Source of the DNA: Aphis gossypii
Lineage: Eukaryota; Arthropoda; Insecta; Hemiptera; Aphididae
Direction of reading: 5' to 3'
NCBI RefSeq assembly: GCF_020184175.1
Contig: NC_065530.1
Location: forward strand, 65,015,260 to 65,079,259
DNA length: 64,000 bases
Below are positions 51,289-62,806 of the stretch, piece by piece. A model generated the notes under the pieces. That model was not told the DNA's origin, made no database searches, and saw only the letters and a program-made list of their open reading frames with translations. How positions within the stretch are numbered: position 1 is the first letter of the stretch; every line of letters begins with the position of its first letter. Position numbers and translations under genes: made by a program.

Positions 51289-52673
51289 CAGTGGTGGATC
51301 TAAAAAAATGGCCCGGTCCGACATTTAAAATTAGGGTCCACGCCTCTACTTAATTATAATATCTTATAAAAAATCTTATGATTAAAATGTTAAACAGGGT
51401 TGGGTGAGAGAATTATTTTACCACCTCCCAAAAAAAAAAAAAAATATTGACATAACATTTCCAACTCTAAGTTATAAAAAAAAATTGCTTAAATTACTTA
51501 AAAACAACATAAATATTGAATATAAATAAATAAAATACAATTAGTTATGCATTAAAATTATAAATACAATTTAAATTCTAATGATTTTTATTCTACATAA
51601 AATTACTACTAAGTCAAACTAAAAACTATTTTTCTTACACAATATAATCCATAAACAAGAATTAAATTATAAGACGTAATTAATAATTGTTTAAAATTAA
51701 TTCAAGAATATATAATAAAATATACTTACTTTAATTTAATTTATGTCATCAACTCGTATTATAATTGAAAATTAATATTATTGAAAAACGTAAATGATAA
51801 TGTAAAAGATAAAAAAAGTTAAATATTTAATGTGATTAGGTTAGGTATAAGGTTGATTAAGTATTAAAAATACATTGTTAAATAAAAATGCATAAGTATA
51901 CAGAATGTCTCACATTTTCATTAAATCGATTTTATTTAATCATAACTTCAAAAGTATTCGCGTTAGATTACTTGAGATTTTCACGAAACGTCAACAATAC
52001 TCTTACATATAGACTTGAAAAATGAAAAGTCATACATCTTAAAATGTCTGAATTTTAACAAAAATAATTATTTTTACATAAAACAGCGTATTATATAGTT
52101 GTTTAAAACCCTTATTAGATTTTTTATTTTTAACCCGGTAAAAATTGTATCACACCAATAGACTATTTATACCCTATTTATCTAAGTTTCATGTAATAAT
52201 ATGATATAAATTATATTTATACAACTAATATTAATAATATAACAATAATTATTATAAAAATACTAATTAATAATACATACATTTTATAATTTTCAATAAG
52301 ACGTGTTTCTTCAAATTTCTATGATGTTTCGTAACCACTGGATAAAAGAAATATAAAAGCAATTTGACTTTATGTAAATATAAGATAAATTAATATACAT
52401 GGATCGATGATAGTCGTCGACGACAATGAGAATTACCAATTTTGATATTTTTAGCTCACTCAACTCACTGCTATAATATGATATTCTGTATTAGATATAT
52501 ATTTATGTAACAACTTTTAATAATATGGTTTGTTATAAATTTATAACTTTTTTAATACCTATTTGTTTGTTTATTAAATTTGGTGTTATCCCTATTATTT
52601 TGGCCAAGGGGGCCCCCATTTCCGGGGCCCGGTTGGACATGTCCAGGTTGCTCGGGTGTTAAATCCGCCACTG
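51289..52673. mobile_element. Non-autonomous hAT element, 1,385 bp
   Basis: The left end CAGTGGTGGATCTAA and the reverse complement of the right end, CAGTGGCGGATTTAA, match at 13 of 15 bases. Both subterminal regions carry a CCCGG/CCGGG block (GGCCCGG left, CCGGGGCCCGG right). The flanks hold a perfect 8-bp duplication ATACAAGT. Termini and duplication length together identify the hAT superfamily. The interior is AT-rich with no transposase frame, so movement would have needed a related enzyme in trans. A secondary element fragment may sit inside at about 51,899. The identical duplication suggests a fairly recent insertion. Confidence 0.92.
51899..52160 (+). mobile_element. Possible nested element fragment inside the hAT
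   Basis: TACAGAATGTCTCACATTTT at 51,899 resembles the TACAGGGTGTCTCA-type start of widespread mariner-derived MITEs. It is followed by a less AT-rich interior (TTCAAAAGTATTCGCGTTAG, then TTACTTGAGATTTTCACG). No right terminus was found. It may instead be ordinary interior sequence of the hAT element. Confidence 0.25.
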
Positions 52674-52681
52674 ATACAAGT
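52674..52681. repeat. Right target-site duplication, ATACAAGT
   Basis: Identical to 51,281-51,288; it closes the hAT insertion. Confidence 0.95.
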
Positions 52682-53940
52682 ACATTTAATTGATTGATTT
52701 ATATAGAATAAATATTAATAATATTTTAAACTTATAAATAAAACACAAATTAAAGTAATTTAAATTTTAAATCTTACTATACAGCTATTATAAATTTGGA
52801 TTTAATTATATATAAAAATAAAATTTGTTTTTAAATTATTTATTTTCTTATGAATTTGATAATTTAGCTGTATCTGAGTTTGGCCCAAAAATAATTACAA
52901 TTCTAAATTTTGTACGAATTGAATCTGGATGAAAAAAAAAACCATTCATATACAATTATTTATCTTATCGAGTTATATAAATTACGAATATAATACTAAT
53001 TCCGTACTTTCCTATAATTATTTGATTCATTAAATATTTCAATTTTTATGAATGTGCAACAAAATAATGTTATTGGTAAAAAACTATGTAATATCCAAGG
53101 AAAATTTATTTATTGCTACGTATTTATTAAATCTGTTACTTATAAATTTCGAAATATTGTTTTATAAGACACATACAAAAGAGGAAATGTTTTTAACCAT
53201 AGTTGTAACAACTAGGTAGATGAAAAGTTACGGCCAGTCATATTTTTGTTAAAATGGGAAGGAAAATTATTTTTAATGCATGATCCAACTAGTACGAAAT
53301 GATTATTAACATAAAACCCAATCATTATTATAGCCGGGAATTTTAACTATTTTTTTTAAAATTAATTCAATATTTCTTATAATTAGAACTTAGAAGTCAA
53401 ACATACAATTACCTAACTACTGCAGTGTACAAGGAATAATATAATTTATTTTATACTTATATTATACATGAAAAATTATAAATTTCTCTATACATATATG
53501 ATCTACGATCCAGTGTAGTATAGTTAAAAATAATTAATTTCATTAATAAAATAAATTATCGCTACTACCTTGCATTTATGAATTGCAGCAGAAAAAGTTG
53601 TAGATTGATCCAGCCATACAGAAAAGACATTCTAAAACACTTCATATTTTACTAAAACTAAACAGCTTGTTAGGTACTAATAAGGACATGTGCGACCTCC
53701 TTGCAATACATAGTCTATAGTTTTGAAGATATGTTTCATGATATTAAATAACGCTATAATTATTTTATAGGCCCCAGGATTGAAATTATGTTTGAAAATA
53801 GCCAATAAGTAATAAGTTATGGTATGATTTTATTGATCTTGCCTTGACGCGACGTTAAGAATCTGAAACAGTTGAGCTAGAAAATAGATTGTTAAAAATA
53901 ATCTGTAAAGTTTAAATGGTTCCTTTTTAAAGAAGCTATC
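52682..53940. other. Gene-free AT-rich stretch
   Basis: No supported gene or repeat; AT-rich background only. Confidence 0.55.
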
Positions 53941-54480
53941 CCCTGTGGTATTGATATGTCCCTGCCGGCCAGTCTAACACGCCCCATCACGTTCTTATGA
54001 TCTACGTCAATCTTGAGTTAATTACGTGTTTTAGAATTCATGCGTACGTGCGATGATACTGTGATTTTGTGGCGTCCGAAGACAATTCACCCACACATTT
54101 ACAACACAATCGGTGCATTTCCAAGATAAGCTATTTCGCCGTCGGAACCAAGTACAGGCCTACAATCCTCTCATTATTATAAACATTACTTTTTTCGGGC
54201 GCGGATGTCTTCGAGTTAGTCCCAAACAACGATCTGAGATTCTACCCTTCACTTTTAGCCTTTAGGCCTATAACTGGTTCCAGACTCGCATTTGACCATT
54301 GTTCATCTATATTTGAGCATTCAGCCGTTAAATCCTACGTCACAGTACCTACATGTGTTCTATTTATTGTATAGGATATCAGAGCACGTAGCAGGGCTAT
54401 AAGTAGTGCGTAGAGTGTAGAACTAACTTGATTGAACATGGTCACATGGAGACATATAATGATATCCCTTAAGAATAAAA
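53941..54480 (+). other. GC-richer pocket with two staggered open frames
   Basis: Composition rises sharply here compared with both flanks. One plus frame is open for 66 codons at 54,065-54,265 (includes VHFQDKLFRRRNQVQAYNPL). A second is open for 63 codons at 54,183-54,374 (includes DVFELVPNNDLRFYPSLLAF) and has no methionine. The second takes over as the first closes, as a frameshifted coding relic would. The minus strand opposite is interrupted by stops in the part checked. I recognise no family and see no clear splice sites. A decayed gene or transposon fragment, or a non-coding conserved element, are both possible. Confidence 0.25.
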
Positions 54481-56929
54481 ATCCTCAAATAAGTATTACT
54501 ATAATTGTGCTGAAATAATAGAAGAAATTTATTATCTTAAGTCGAAATTTTTGGTCATAGACCAAAATCTTTCAACATGGGTATTATAGGGTGATGGGGT
54601 ATGGTATAATCACTTTAGAATGATAATCTGACTTGTTTTAGAACTTTTCGGTAATTGCTTATCAATTTATTTATGATAGAAAATCAGATATAAAGAGAGA
54701 ACGTAAGAACCAATGGAATAGGACAGTTCCAAATATCACTGCTATCGTATAATATTCATTCCACCAGACTGGAGAGACGTAGTAGGGAGTTTTAATAAAT
54801 TAAGGTATAGTCGCTAAAATATATTAAATATATTAAAATTTGTAAAATATGTAAAAATGATGTAAGTAAAATACGTGTATAATGTATAGGTATATAATAT
54901 ATATTATACTTAACAAATTACAATATAGATACATACAATTAATATAAATACAGTAGGTATAAATGAAAGCAAGTGATGAAAACTTATCTCTATACATCTA
55001 AATATAATTAGTAACTATATACAGTAACTACGGACAATTAATAAATATGTAAGTATCTTATTATCAACAACTTAACGGATATGGAAGACAAACGGACAGA
55101 TACAGCGAGGATATAAGGTGTTAAGAAACCTAAAACCGTTTTATGAACAGTAGTAGCCATAATAGGCTATACAATATACATATATAACTATATAAGTAGG
55201 TACTTAAAACAATTAAAAAATATAACGCTTAAACTTTTAAAAATACAGTTTACTGTTTTCAAATAACATATTTTTGGATGACATGGCTATTTGAAAATTA
55301 CTAAACCGATAAACAGAATAATTATTTTTTTAAAAACTTGGTGTCATATACTTATAGACTTATAGTGAGTCACAATGATAAAATAATAAATTTATTACAT
55401 AGGTAATAGTACGTATTTCATATATTATTTAATATCTTCTAAGTTATGGTGATTACACTTAGCATCAACGAATTTAGCCATGTACGAAACATGAAAATCA
55501 CACAGTGTACATCTGTAGTCGGCAGATAACTAATAATTATATTATAAATTATAGATGTACGAGTATGTCTAACACGAAATATTTATACATTATAAAACAC
55601 GCATAGGTAGGTAAATGACAAATGTGATTCAATGATAAATTCTGAACAGTGCAGAGCAACTTCTGCTTTTACAGTTGTTTAAAATCAATTTGGTTGCTGT
55701 ATTATTTTTTTTTTTAAATCAACATTTTAAACTTTAAACGTGTTTAGATAATAATATTATACTGAAAATGTTTCCTACTAAAAAATTACGATCATTATTA
55801 TCTTAAGTATTAACATAAAGTACTAATTCATTATCATTATTCTTATATTATTTCATATTAATTTTTTTTAACATTTATTATTATTATTATTTATTAATGG
55901 GCTAATAAACCCTGACGCAATATGTAGTTTATTTTTCAATAGACAGATCAATTTTACCTAAAATTGTCTGTTGAACTCGGCTGCGTGTCTTATAAGCAGT
56001 TACTGCCCACGACACACTATTATTATAAAGATAGAATCTTTTTTCCTATAAGTTTATTATATAATAAAACTATGTAGACATAAGTTAATTGTAGTGATGT
56101 ATCGAAAGAAAAATGAAATAATTTTTATTAATAGCAAGTACTAACACGCCCATACGAATAGTCAGCGTGCCAATATAATAGATAATAGCGGATACATCCG
56201 GCTTTTTAATTGAATGATAAATTACTGTATAAAGTATAATTAAATTATCTCCGGAATCAATCTTTTCGCATTTTACATAATTACAACACAATAAATAGAT
56301 TATTATGAAAAAAAATCACGGTTTTAACTATATTATATATAATGTTCGTGATAATAATAGTTTCAAACTTAAAGATGATGGTATAGATATTTTACAACAA
56401 TATACTTACTAGTTTCTATAATATATTATATACCTACTATTTTATTACTATGATTAATTATCATGATGAAGTAGATACTACTTGCTTAATGTGTTGAACT
56501 CACGAGAATGCTGTAGTCTTAAGTAAATATCACATAACATGACATTATTATACAATTTTAATTTATTAATAACAGGAAAACTGTTTGAAATTTAAATACT
56601 ATAAATAAACTGTATTAATATATTATGATAATTTGTTGTACCAGTAAATAGTATATATATAATGTATAGGTTAACCTACAAAATAAATTGTATAGATATT
56701 AATTATGTACTTCGATACTTGATTACTTCATAAATACATATGTTTTTTAAATTCTGAACAGCGATGGATGTATTAATTTTACATTGATGTGTATATATTT
56801 ATGTTTGTATATTATGCACGATAAGTAGTAAAAAAATGGTTTAATTTTCAACTTAGAGAGTGGTTTTAGATGGAAAATTGTGTTTGTAGGTACTTGAAAT
56901 TTCATGGGACATACAACTTTTATGTACCT
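54481..56929. other. Gene-free AT-rich stretch with a weak repeat trace
   Basis: ATTCAATGATAAATTCTGAA at about 55,629, followed by CAGTGCAGAG, may be a very diverged trace of the dispersed repeat at 28,540. Slightly GC-richer patches lie at 55,970-56,020 and 56,140-56,210. The frames at 56,085-56,291 and 56,747-56,953 show no family signal. Confidence 0.45.
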
Positions 56930-57042
56930 ATAACCTATACAAGCTAAACCCATGCACTTCGTAGGCCGTTAAAAATCCCACCTTTTATACCATGTCTCAA
57001 ACTGTGTGTTTAATTCGTTACTCGTGCAATGGATTTCTATCT

Positions 57043-57050
57043 GTCTGTCC
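57043..57050. repeat. Left target-site duplication, GTCTGTCC
   Basis: Identical to 57,473-57,480 across the 422-bp element between them. Confidence 0.95.
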
Positions 57051-57472
57051 CAGGGGCGTATTTACGGGGGCGGATCTGAGGACAGATCCTCCCCCATGAC
57101 TCTTTGAAATTGTATATAATATTATGTACTAATTATTTAATTATAATGCATAGATATTAATTGATAAGTTTTAGTTATCAACAAAAAAGTATCATAATTT
57201 TGTTATATAAAATAACCATAGATAAGCTGTCCTAGATAAGCTGGAATTAGACCCAAGAAAAATTTACCTTCTTTATAAGACATAAGTGAACTGTTATTAA
57301 TTATATTAAAATGTAATGAAATGAAATTTTTATATTATAATAACAAATATTTATATGCAATTCAAAGTAATTAATTCATTGTTGTGTTGTTGGGGGGGCA
57401 TAGCCCCCCACGGGTCTGTAAACTAAAGTTTTTGTTATCCACCCCCTAGAAAAAATCCTAAATACGCCACTG
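57051..57472. mobile_element. Non-autonomous hAT element, 422 bp, nested
   Basis: The left end CAGGGGCGTATTTA and the reverse complement of the right end, CAGTGGCGTATTTA, match at 13 of 14 bases. The flanks carry a perfect 8-bp duplication GTCTGTCC. The termini resemble those of the 1,385-bp element at 51,289 (CAGTGGCGGATTTAA), so the two probably used related transposases. The interior has G-runs just inside each end (ACGGGGGCGG left, GGGGGGGCATAGCCCCCCA right) and no transposase frame. Insertion into the foldback element dates it as younger than its host. Confidence 0.92.
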
Positions 57473-57480
57473 GTCTGTCC
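57473..57480. repeat. Right target-site duplication, GTCTGTCC
   Basis: Identical to 57,043-57,050. Confidence 0.95.
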
Positions 57481-57562
57481 TCTATGCATTTTTAAACGGC
57501 TGGAGCGATTGCAATAAAATTTGATACAGAGATATATTAGCCCTATGGGCAAAAGATAGGTT

Positions 57563-57860
57563 AAGTTAAAAAGTGATAGGTCCAACCCCAGGAGGTGCTC
57601 AAACAGACATTTTGAGATTTGAGATGGAAATTTTGTTTATAGATGATTGCTATTGCATGGTTGTTTCCATGGCAACAAAAAAAGGATAGACAGAAATAAA
57701 AACACAAAATATTAATAAAAACGTTTAGTGCCATGGAAACAAATAATAATAATTATTATTGAAACTAATATAGCAACCATCTATAAACAAAAATTTCCAT
57801 CGTAAATCTCAAAATATCTGTTTGAGCGTCTCTTGAGGTTGGGCCTATCACTTTTTAAAT
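57563..57860. repeat. Long imperfect hairpin, core of the foldback element
   Basis: The left arm (about 57,563-57,675) runs AAAAAGTGATAGGTCCAACC, AGGTGCTCAAACAGACATTT, TGAGATTTGAGATGGAAATT, TATAGATGATTGCTAT, GTTTCCATGGCA. The right arm (about 57,729-57,860) has the complementary order, with an extra AATAATTATTATT-type insertion. The arms exceed 100 bp with high but imperfect identity. A transcript across this segment would fold into long double-stranded RNA. Confidence 0.85.
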
Positions 57861-57968
57861 TAGCCTAGTCTGTCTTCTGCAGTGATGTCTTCGATTTATC
57901 GGCGATTAGCCTATTTTTTATCTTTTTAACGGGCTATGAAGTGCACGGGTTCAGCTTGTATAGGTTAT

Positions 57969-60900
57969 ATAATATTGTGTACGTAATTTGTTTATAGACT
58001 AAACGTCACTCGATCTACTCATACAATTCATAAAGTCACTTATACTTATACTTATAGCCTATAGGTATTGTGCATATGGCTTATAAAAAATTACCGACTT
58101 CCGCCTAACCTAACCAGATATTTATTTGATCGTCGTAAAAATGTTTATGGTTATTATATTATTGATTGATCTCATTTCTATTATAAAATTAATTTACGTT
58201 TTCACGGGGTTTATAAACTTTATATTAAAAAAGTTTATATAATTACAGAACCAATTGAAACCAAATTTTGCAAACATGAGGAATGTTTTTTGTTTGGTTT
58301 TTAACCACTATATAGTTTGCCATAGGATAACTCACATAGTCACACATACATTTTATTTTGGATTATGAAAATCGAATATTTTCTTTGTTTATACTTAATA
58401 GGTTACCGGGTTTTCATTGGTTACAGAAATAAAAATATAAAAACATATTGATATACTCGTACTCATATACACTAGCAAACCAGCGATAAGTTTCTATGGA
58501 ATTTTTTTTAAATAAAAAAAATATATTTAATTAATTGTTATTGTTATCCAAATGTTATACATTTACAGAAATTTTTGTATGTTTGTAGCTTATAGTCTCA
58601 AAAACTACCTGACCAATTTTAATGAAAGTTTCACAGATTTTTAAAAATATCACCAAAGTTTAGAGAATATTTTTAACCATGATGGTAAAAAATATACCAA
58701 GTATTATATTATATCCAATCCACCACAAATAGAATTGCTCATCTCGGCTAAATGAATTCGCACGACGAAGTTACACCGTTGCCAATTTCCCCGTGAACTG
58801 AATTATCTATACGTTAAAACTAAGATACACCGTTATAACGCTATATTATATTAGTTCATTTTTTCCGGATTGAAGTTGAGTCATAAGGATAGTTATTAAT
58901 AAGAATAAATAATCAATCACAATCTACTACAGAATCGTTCAAGAATAATCGACGCTACAGTAGACATGCATACCAAATATTTAATAACAATAAAATATAT
59001 TTTTTTATTATTATAAACATAGTATATATATATATGACGGATAACGATCGTTCGCTTAGTGTCACAAGTTAAGTGACGTTCAAAAATTAAAAGTTAGAAT
59101 TTTAGATTCTATGAATGTATTCATTTTACAGTGATATGTTTTTTTTTTACATTTATATGTTTTTGAAATAAGAATAGATATTTAGATTTTATGGCTATAA
59201 CCGATTTTGAGTAACGCTATAAATACCACTACTTACCTATTATGTTAACTTATATTAATTACTTTACCCTTTATTGCTTTACCCTTAATATAGTACCTAA
59301 TACTTCATAATAAGCAATGATATATTGTATTTTTGGTTGAACTCAAAATGTTAAGTATACCAATAGTTAACCTAACCAAAGATACCTAAATTACAAAATA
59401 ATGGCAAAAAGCCCAAAAGCATATATATTATGATTCGTAAATTTTCCTTGAAATTGAAACATCAAGTAGTTTTTTTTTTGTGGATAAGTCATAAGTACAT
59501 AATAAGTTGTCCATAAATTGCTTCGATTATCAAAAATAGGGGTAGCTTTTGATAACAAATTAGATCTAGTTTATACTTTAAAGAGTGTCGTATATTATAG
59601 ACATTTGTCGATTTAGTTTAATTTTATAAATGTATTTGTATCTAATATAGATGGAAATAATTTTAATAATTAAGACATTGATATAGGTCCTGTGAAGCAA
59701 AATGTTCTGAGGTAATGTAAAATATTATACTACATAATAGTGCCACACATGCACACATGACAGTCCCGTTGTCAATGAGAAATTCGACGGAAACATATAG
59801 GTACAACGATTGAACGCAAGAAGCGCAGTCATTTTACTGGTTATAAGAGTGGTTTTTTTTTAATAATTGTTTTATTATTAAATAAAAGTGTTTTCGACCG
59901 ATACAGTTTTATATTTTGTTTGAGTAGCTATACAATTCTACTGTACTCCTTAGATTTGATCTGTAATAACTAATAGCCATTTAATTTATAGTATTTTGGT
60001 AGCCCAAGTGTCGACTAGAGGTATATCACCGAAAGGTGCATATACGAAAGAGGTTAAACTTAAAAAGTATTAGTACTTATTTATATGATTAGGAAAAACA
60101 AAAAATTAAGGAATGACGATGTTTAAAATATATCATGACGTATTGGCGAATAGCGAGTTCGTTTACCAATAATACGATAGCATAAAAATATAACATACAA
60201 AATATGAGTTTCACAGCATGGCTATCAGCACTCAGCAGCTATATATAGATATTTGATATGTATACTATTATTATTATATTGAAAATAAATTAATACTCAC
60301 AGGTATTGTATAGTGAGGGATCACAATATTATATAATTATAGTAACATCATAAAAACTGCAGGTCCATTCAACGATGAACACACTTCTAAGGACTTACCT
60401 GAACCAAAATGTTTGAATTTTAATCAGATTCAAAAAAGATAACATTCAAATTGCACTCAAACCAATCATTCCATATACCTTAAGACTTAAAAATCTATTT
60501 TGTATTTTAGGTAACAGTCTACAATTGCAGCAAGAGATTCAAATCATTAATGTAATATATTTGTAAATATTATGTAGTCACTTCAGAAATTTCTCGAAAT
60601 TTCCAAACATTTACGGGGCTCTCATGATATATTAATCATTCCACGATGACAAGCATAAAATAATAAAAACACATGCATATTATCCTTATAATAATAGTAT
60701 AATAATACACACTACGTCATCCATCCGACGTCAATATAATAATAGCAAACTTGTCTTTCAATATTTTTGAATCGTTCGCGAATTATCAACCTTCAAATTC
60801 TGAGAATTCGTTCTATTACGCACATGCATTAGATAAATTAATAGATATTTTAAATAATTTAGAGTCATCGTTACCAATAACAATACACATACCTAAATCG

Positions 60901-62438
60901 CCCAGTGATAAATCGATTTAATATAAAGTAAGATGAAAATTATAACGTAATATAGTAAAGTACATAGGATGTAGTATATAGTACAGTTTTTTTAATTCCG
61001 AATTTTAAATTGGTGGAATAATAAAAAAGTGTCTTTTTCCCAAATCAAATACTTTTACCTTCATTCTGGATTCTGAGCACCGTAGTTAATATCAAGAATA
61101 TGATAATTTATACCATGGTCCTTAAACGAAAAATAAAACTATAAAAGTGATCTTTCGAGTTGTAAAATGTCAGTATAGTGTAGGGTTTAGGTATAAATAA
61201 TTATTTTAATAATCTTTAAAATTTAAAAATACTAAAATAGACAATAATATAACGATTTAATTAAATATTATTATTACATTATCACCTTAACGAAAATATA
61301 TTTAATTAATTTTTAAAAAAGAATGCCGTGTTAGGTTTTGAATTATAATTCAAATTTTTTTTCGAAATTAGATAAAAATATAATATTAAAACCATAAAAT
61401 TAATGAAAATAAAATAGTAAAACTTAAAAATTTTCAGAAAAATAAACTTATCAAAACATAATTAGATTAAATTATACGTATGAAATATGTGTAATCCTGT
61501 GAGTCTTATAAAAGAAAAAGAATTATGATACTTCCATTATTTCAGGAAATATTGCAAAGGATAAACCCTCATGGGACACTGTATATTTGAGTGACAAGTA
61601 GTTAATTATTCTCGTACATAGATTTAAATGACGTCGGTAAATAGAAGGAATTTAACCTTTGTATTCTATTTTCAATTGAGTTTTTAAAGAGATGAAGGGT
61701 ATAGTGGACCTGACTCTCTTAGAGAATGACAGAAAAATAGGGTAAGACTTAATAATAGAATCATAAATCGAAAAAAATACCCATACAACGTGTAGAAGAA
61801 ACACTAGACAAATAAAAATGAATGTTAATACAATAGTTAAATTTATGAAAATATTTTTCATGAATAATTTAAAATTTATTGATATCTGAAAATTCCCAAA
61901 AATAATATTTACAAAAAATGTATTTAAAAATGCAAAAAATAAACTACTTGGTTTAAATAAACGTTTTAATCATATTTTTTTAAATTTGGTTAAACGATTT
62001 GCTATTTTTAATTTTTCCTAAAAAATATAATCAAATTTTATGTGTTTCTTATTTTCTGTATTAAAAAAATACATTATTTTCTGCATTTGTTACGCGAACG
62101 TCTGTAAATTATATACATATATATATATTATATATGAATAAGATTCCAGATCTTGAGCCTCAAAACTTGAGGCACTTGGTCATCAAGTTATACTACCAAC
62201 AGAAAACCACAGTCAACTGTGTTAAAAGCTTTATGTAAATATTATGTTTACCTAATCAATTATCACCCTCTTACAACTACCTAAATCTATTGATGTTTTA
62301 AAGTGTTCTTTTATGATTTAACAAAACAGGTACCTACTATATTAAATATTTTAGATTAATTACAACAATTAAAACATTTCAAGCATCACGATGACGTACT
62401 TAAAAAAATTTAATTATTATTTATTTATTAATATTATA
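57969..62438. other. Gene-free stretch with one old repeat fragment
   Basis: At 58,560-58,650 the sequence TATGTTTGTAGCTTATAGTC, then TCAAAAACTACCTGACCAAT, then TTTAATGAAAGTTTCACAGA, resembles ACGGCTGGAGCGATTGCAAT at 57,495. That block type recurs in many insect repeats, so a related old element probably lies around 58,200-58,800. A GAAA tetraloop hairpin (CACC-GAAA-GGTG) occurs at about 60,029-60,040. The hydrophobic 69-codon minus frame at 61,652-61,861 is not convincing as a gene. Confidence 0.45.
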
Positions 62439-62806
62439 CAGGGTTATTTAAAATGAATCATCCGATACTTTACACCTGGCTTCTTGGGTCACCTAATCTT
62501 GCACCATACGACTTTGTTTTTGGGATATGTTAAAAATACTGTATACGTACCTGCAGTATTAATGTATTATCATCAACCAAAGAGACGCTAAAAAATAGCG
62601 CTGTCGCCAGTCCATTGAGATGGATTATATTGTACTTCAACCATATGTCATTCTTGTGACCAAGGGAAGACACGTTTAACATTTAATGATAAGTTAATTA
62701 AACTTGGCATATTTTTCTTTTATTTAATATACAACATATTGTTCTAAACCTAAAAAATAAAATGTTATAAGCATTTTAAATTGGATGAATTATTTGAAGA
62801 ACCCTG
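62439..62806 (+). mobile_element. Tc1/mariner-superfamily deletion derivative, 368 bp
   Basis: The left end CAGGGTTATTTAAAATGAAT and the reverse complement of the right end, CAGGGTTCTTCAAATAATTC, share most positions and both continue into ATCATCC or ATCC. TA flanks both sides (62,437-62,438 and 62,807-62,808), the target of this superfamily. The interior keeps a degraded transposase C-terminus (separate entry), oriented plus. Most of the transposase gene has been lost, so the copy is non-autonomous. Confidence 0.8.
62477..62672 (+). pseudogene. Tc1/mariner transposase C-terminal remnant
   Basis: From 62,477 a frame reads WLLGSPNLAPYDFVF. After a +1 shift it continues GYVKNTVYVPA. This matches the family pattern SPDL(T/A)P.DF...GYVK..VY, in which the Asp of the DF/DY pair is the last residue of the catalytic acidic triad. 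Near 62,656 another frame reads VTKGRHV, a stop, then HL, resembling the conserved VT.GRH.EHL tail of the same transposases. Several stops and frameshifts lie between. The gene is inactive and lacks the N-terminal DNA-binding and first catalytic parts. Confidence 0.7.

Larger units (their letters stand above)
56930..57968. mobile_element. Foldback DNA element interrupted by a hAT insertion
   Basis: The left terminus (56,930-56,975, starting ATAACCTATACAAGCT) and the reverse complement of the right terminus (57,923-57,968) agree over about 46 bp with only four or so differences. The core 57,563-57,860 is itself a long hairpin. Subtracting the 422-bp hAT insert and one duplicated 8-mer leaves about 610 bp. 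The part left of the core (ACGGCTGGAGCGATTGCAAT) has no equal in the right arm, so that arm has lost sequence or the element is composite. No coding frame is present. Target duplication was not resolved, so the superfamily is open. Confidence 0.75.

Noticed and set aside
61652..61861. 69-residue minus frame with a signal-peptide-like hydrophobic start, considered as a secreted protein exon
   Set aside because: Hydrophobic translations are expected from T-rich codons, no splice donor or second exon is visible, and there is no initiation or promoter support.
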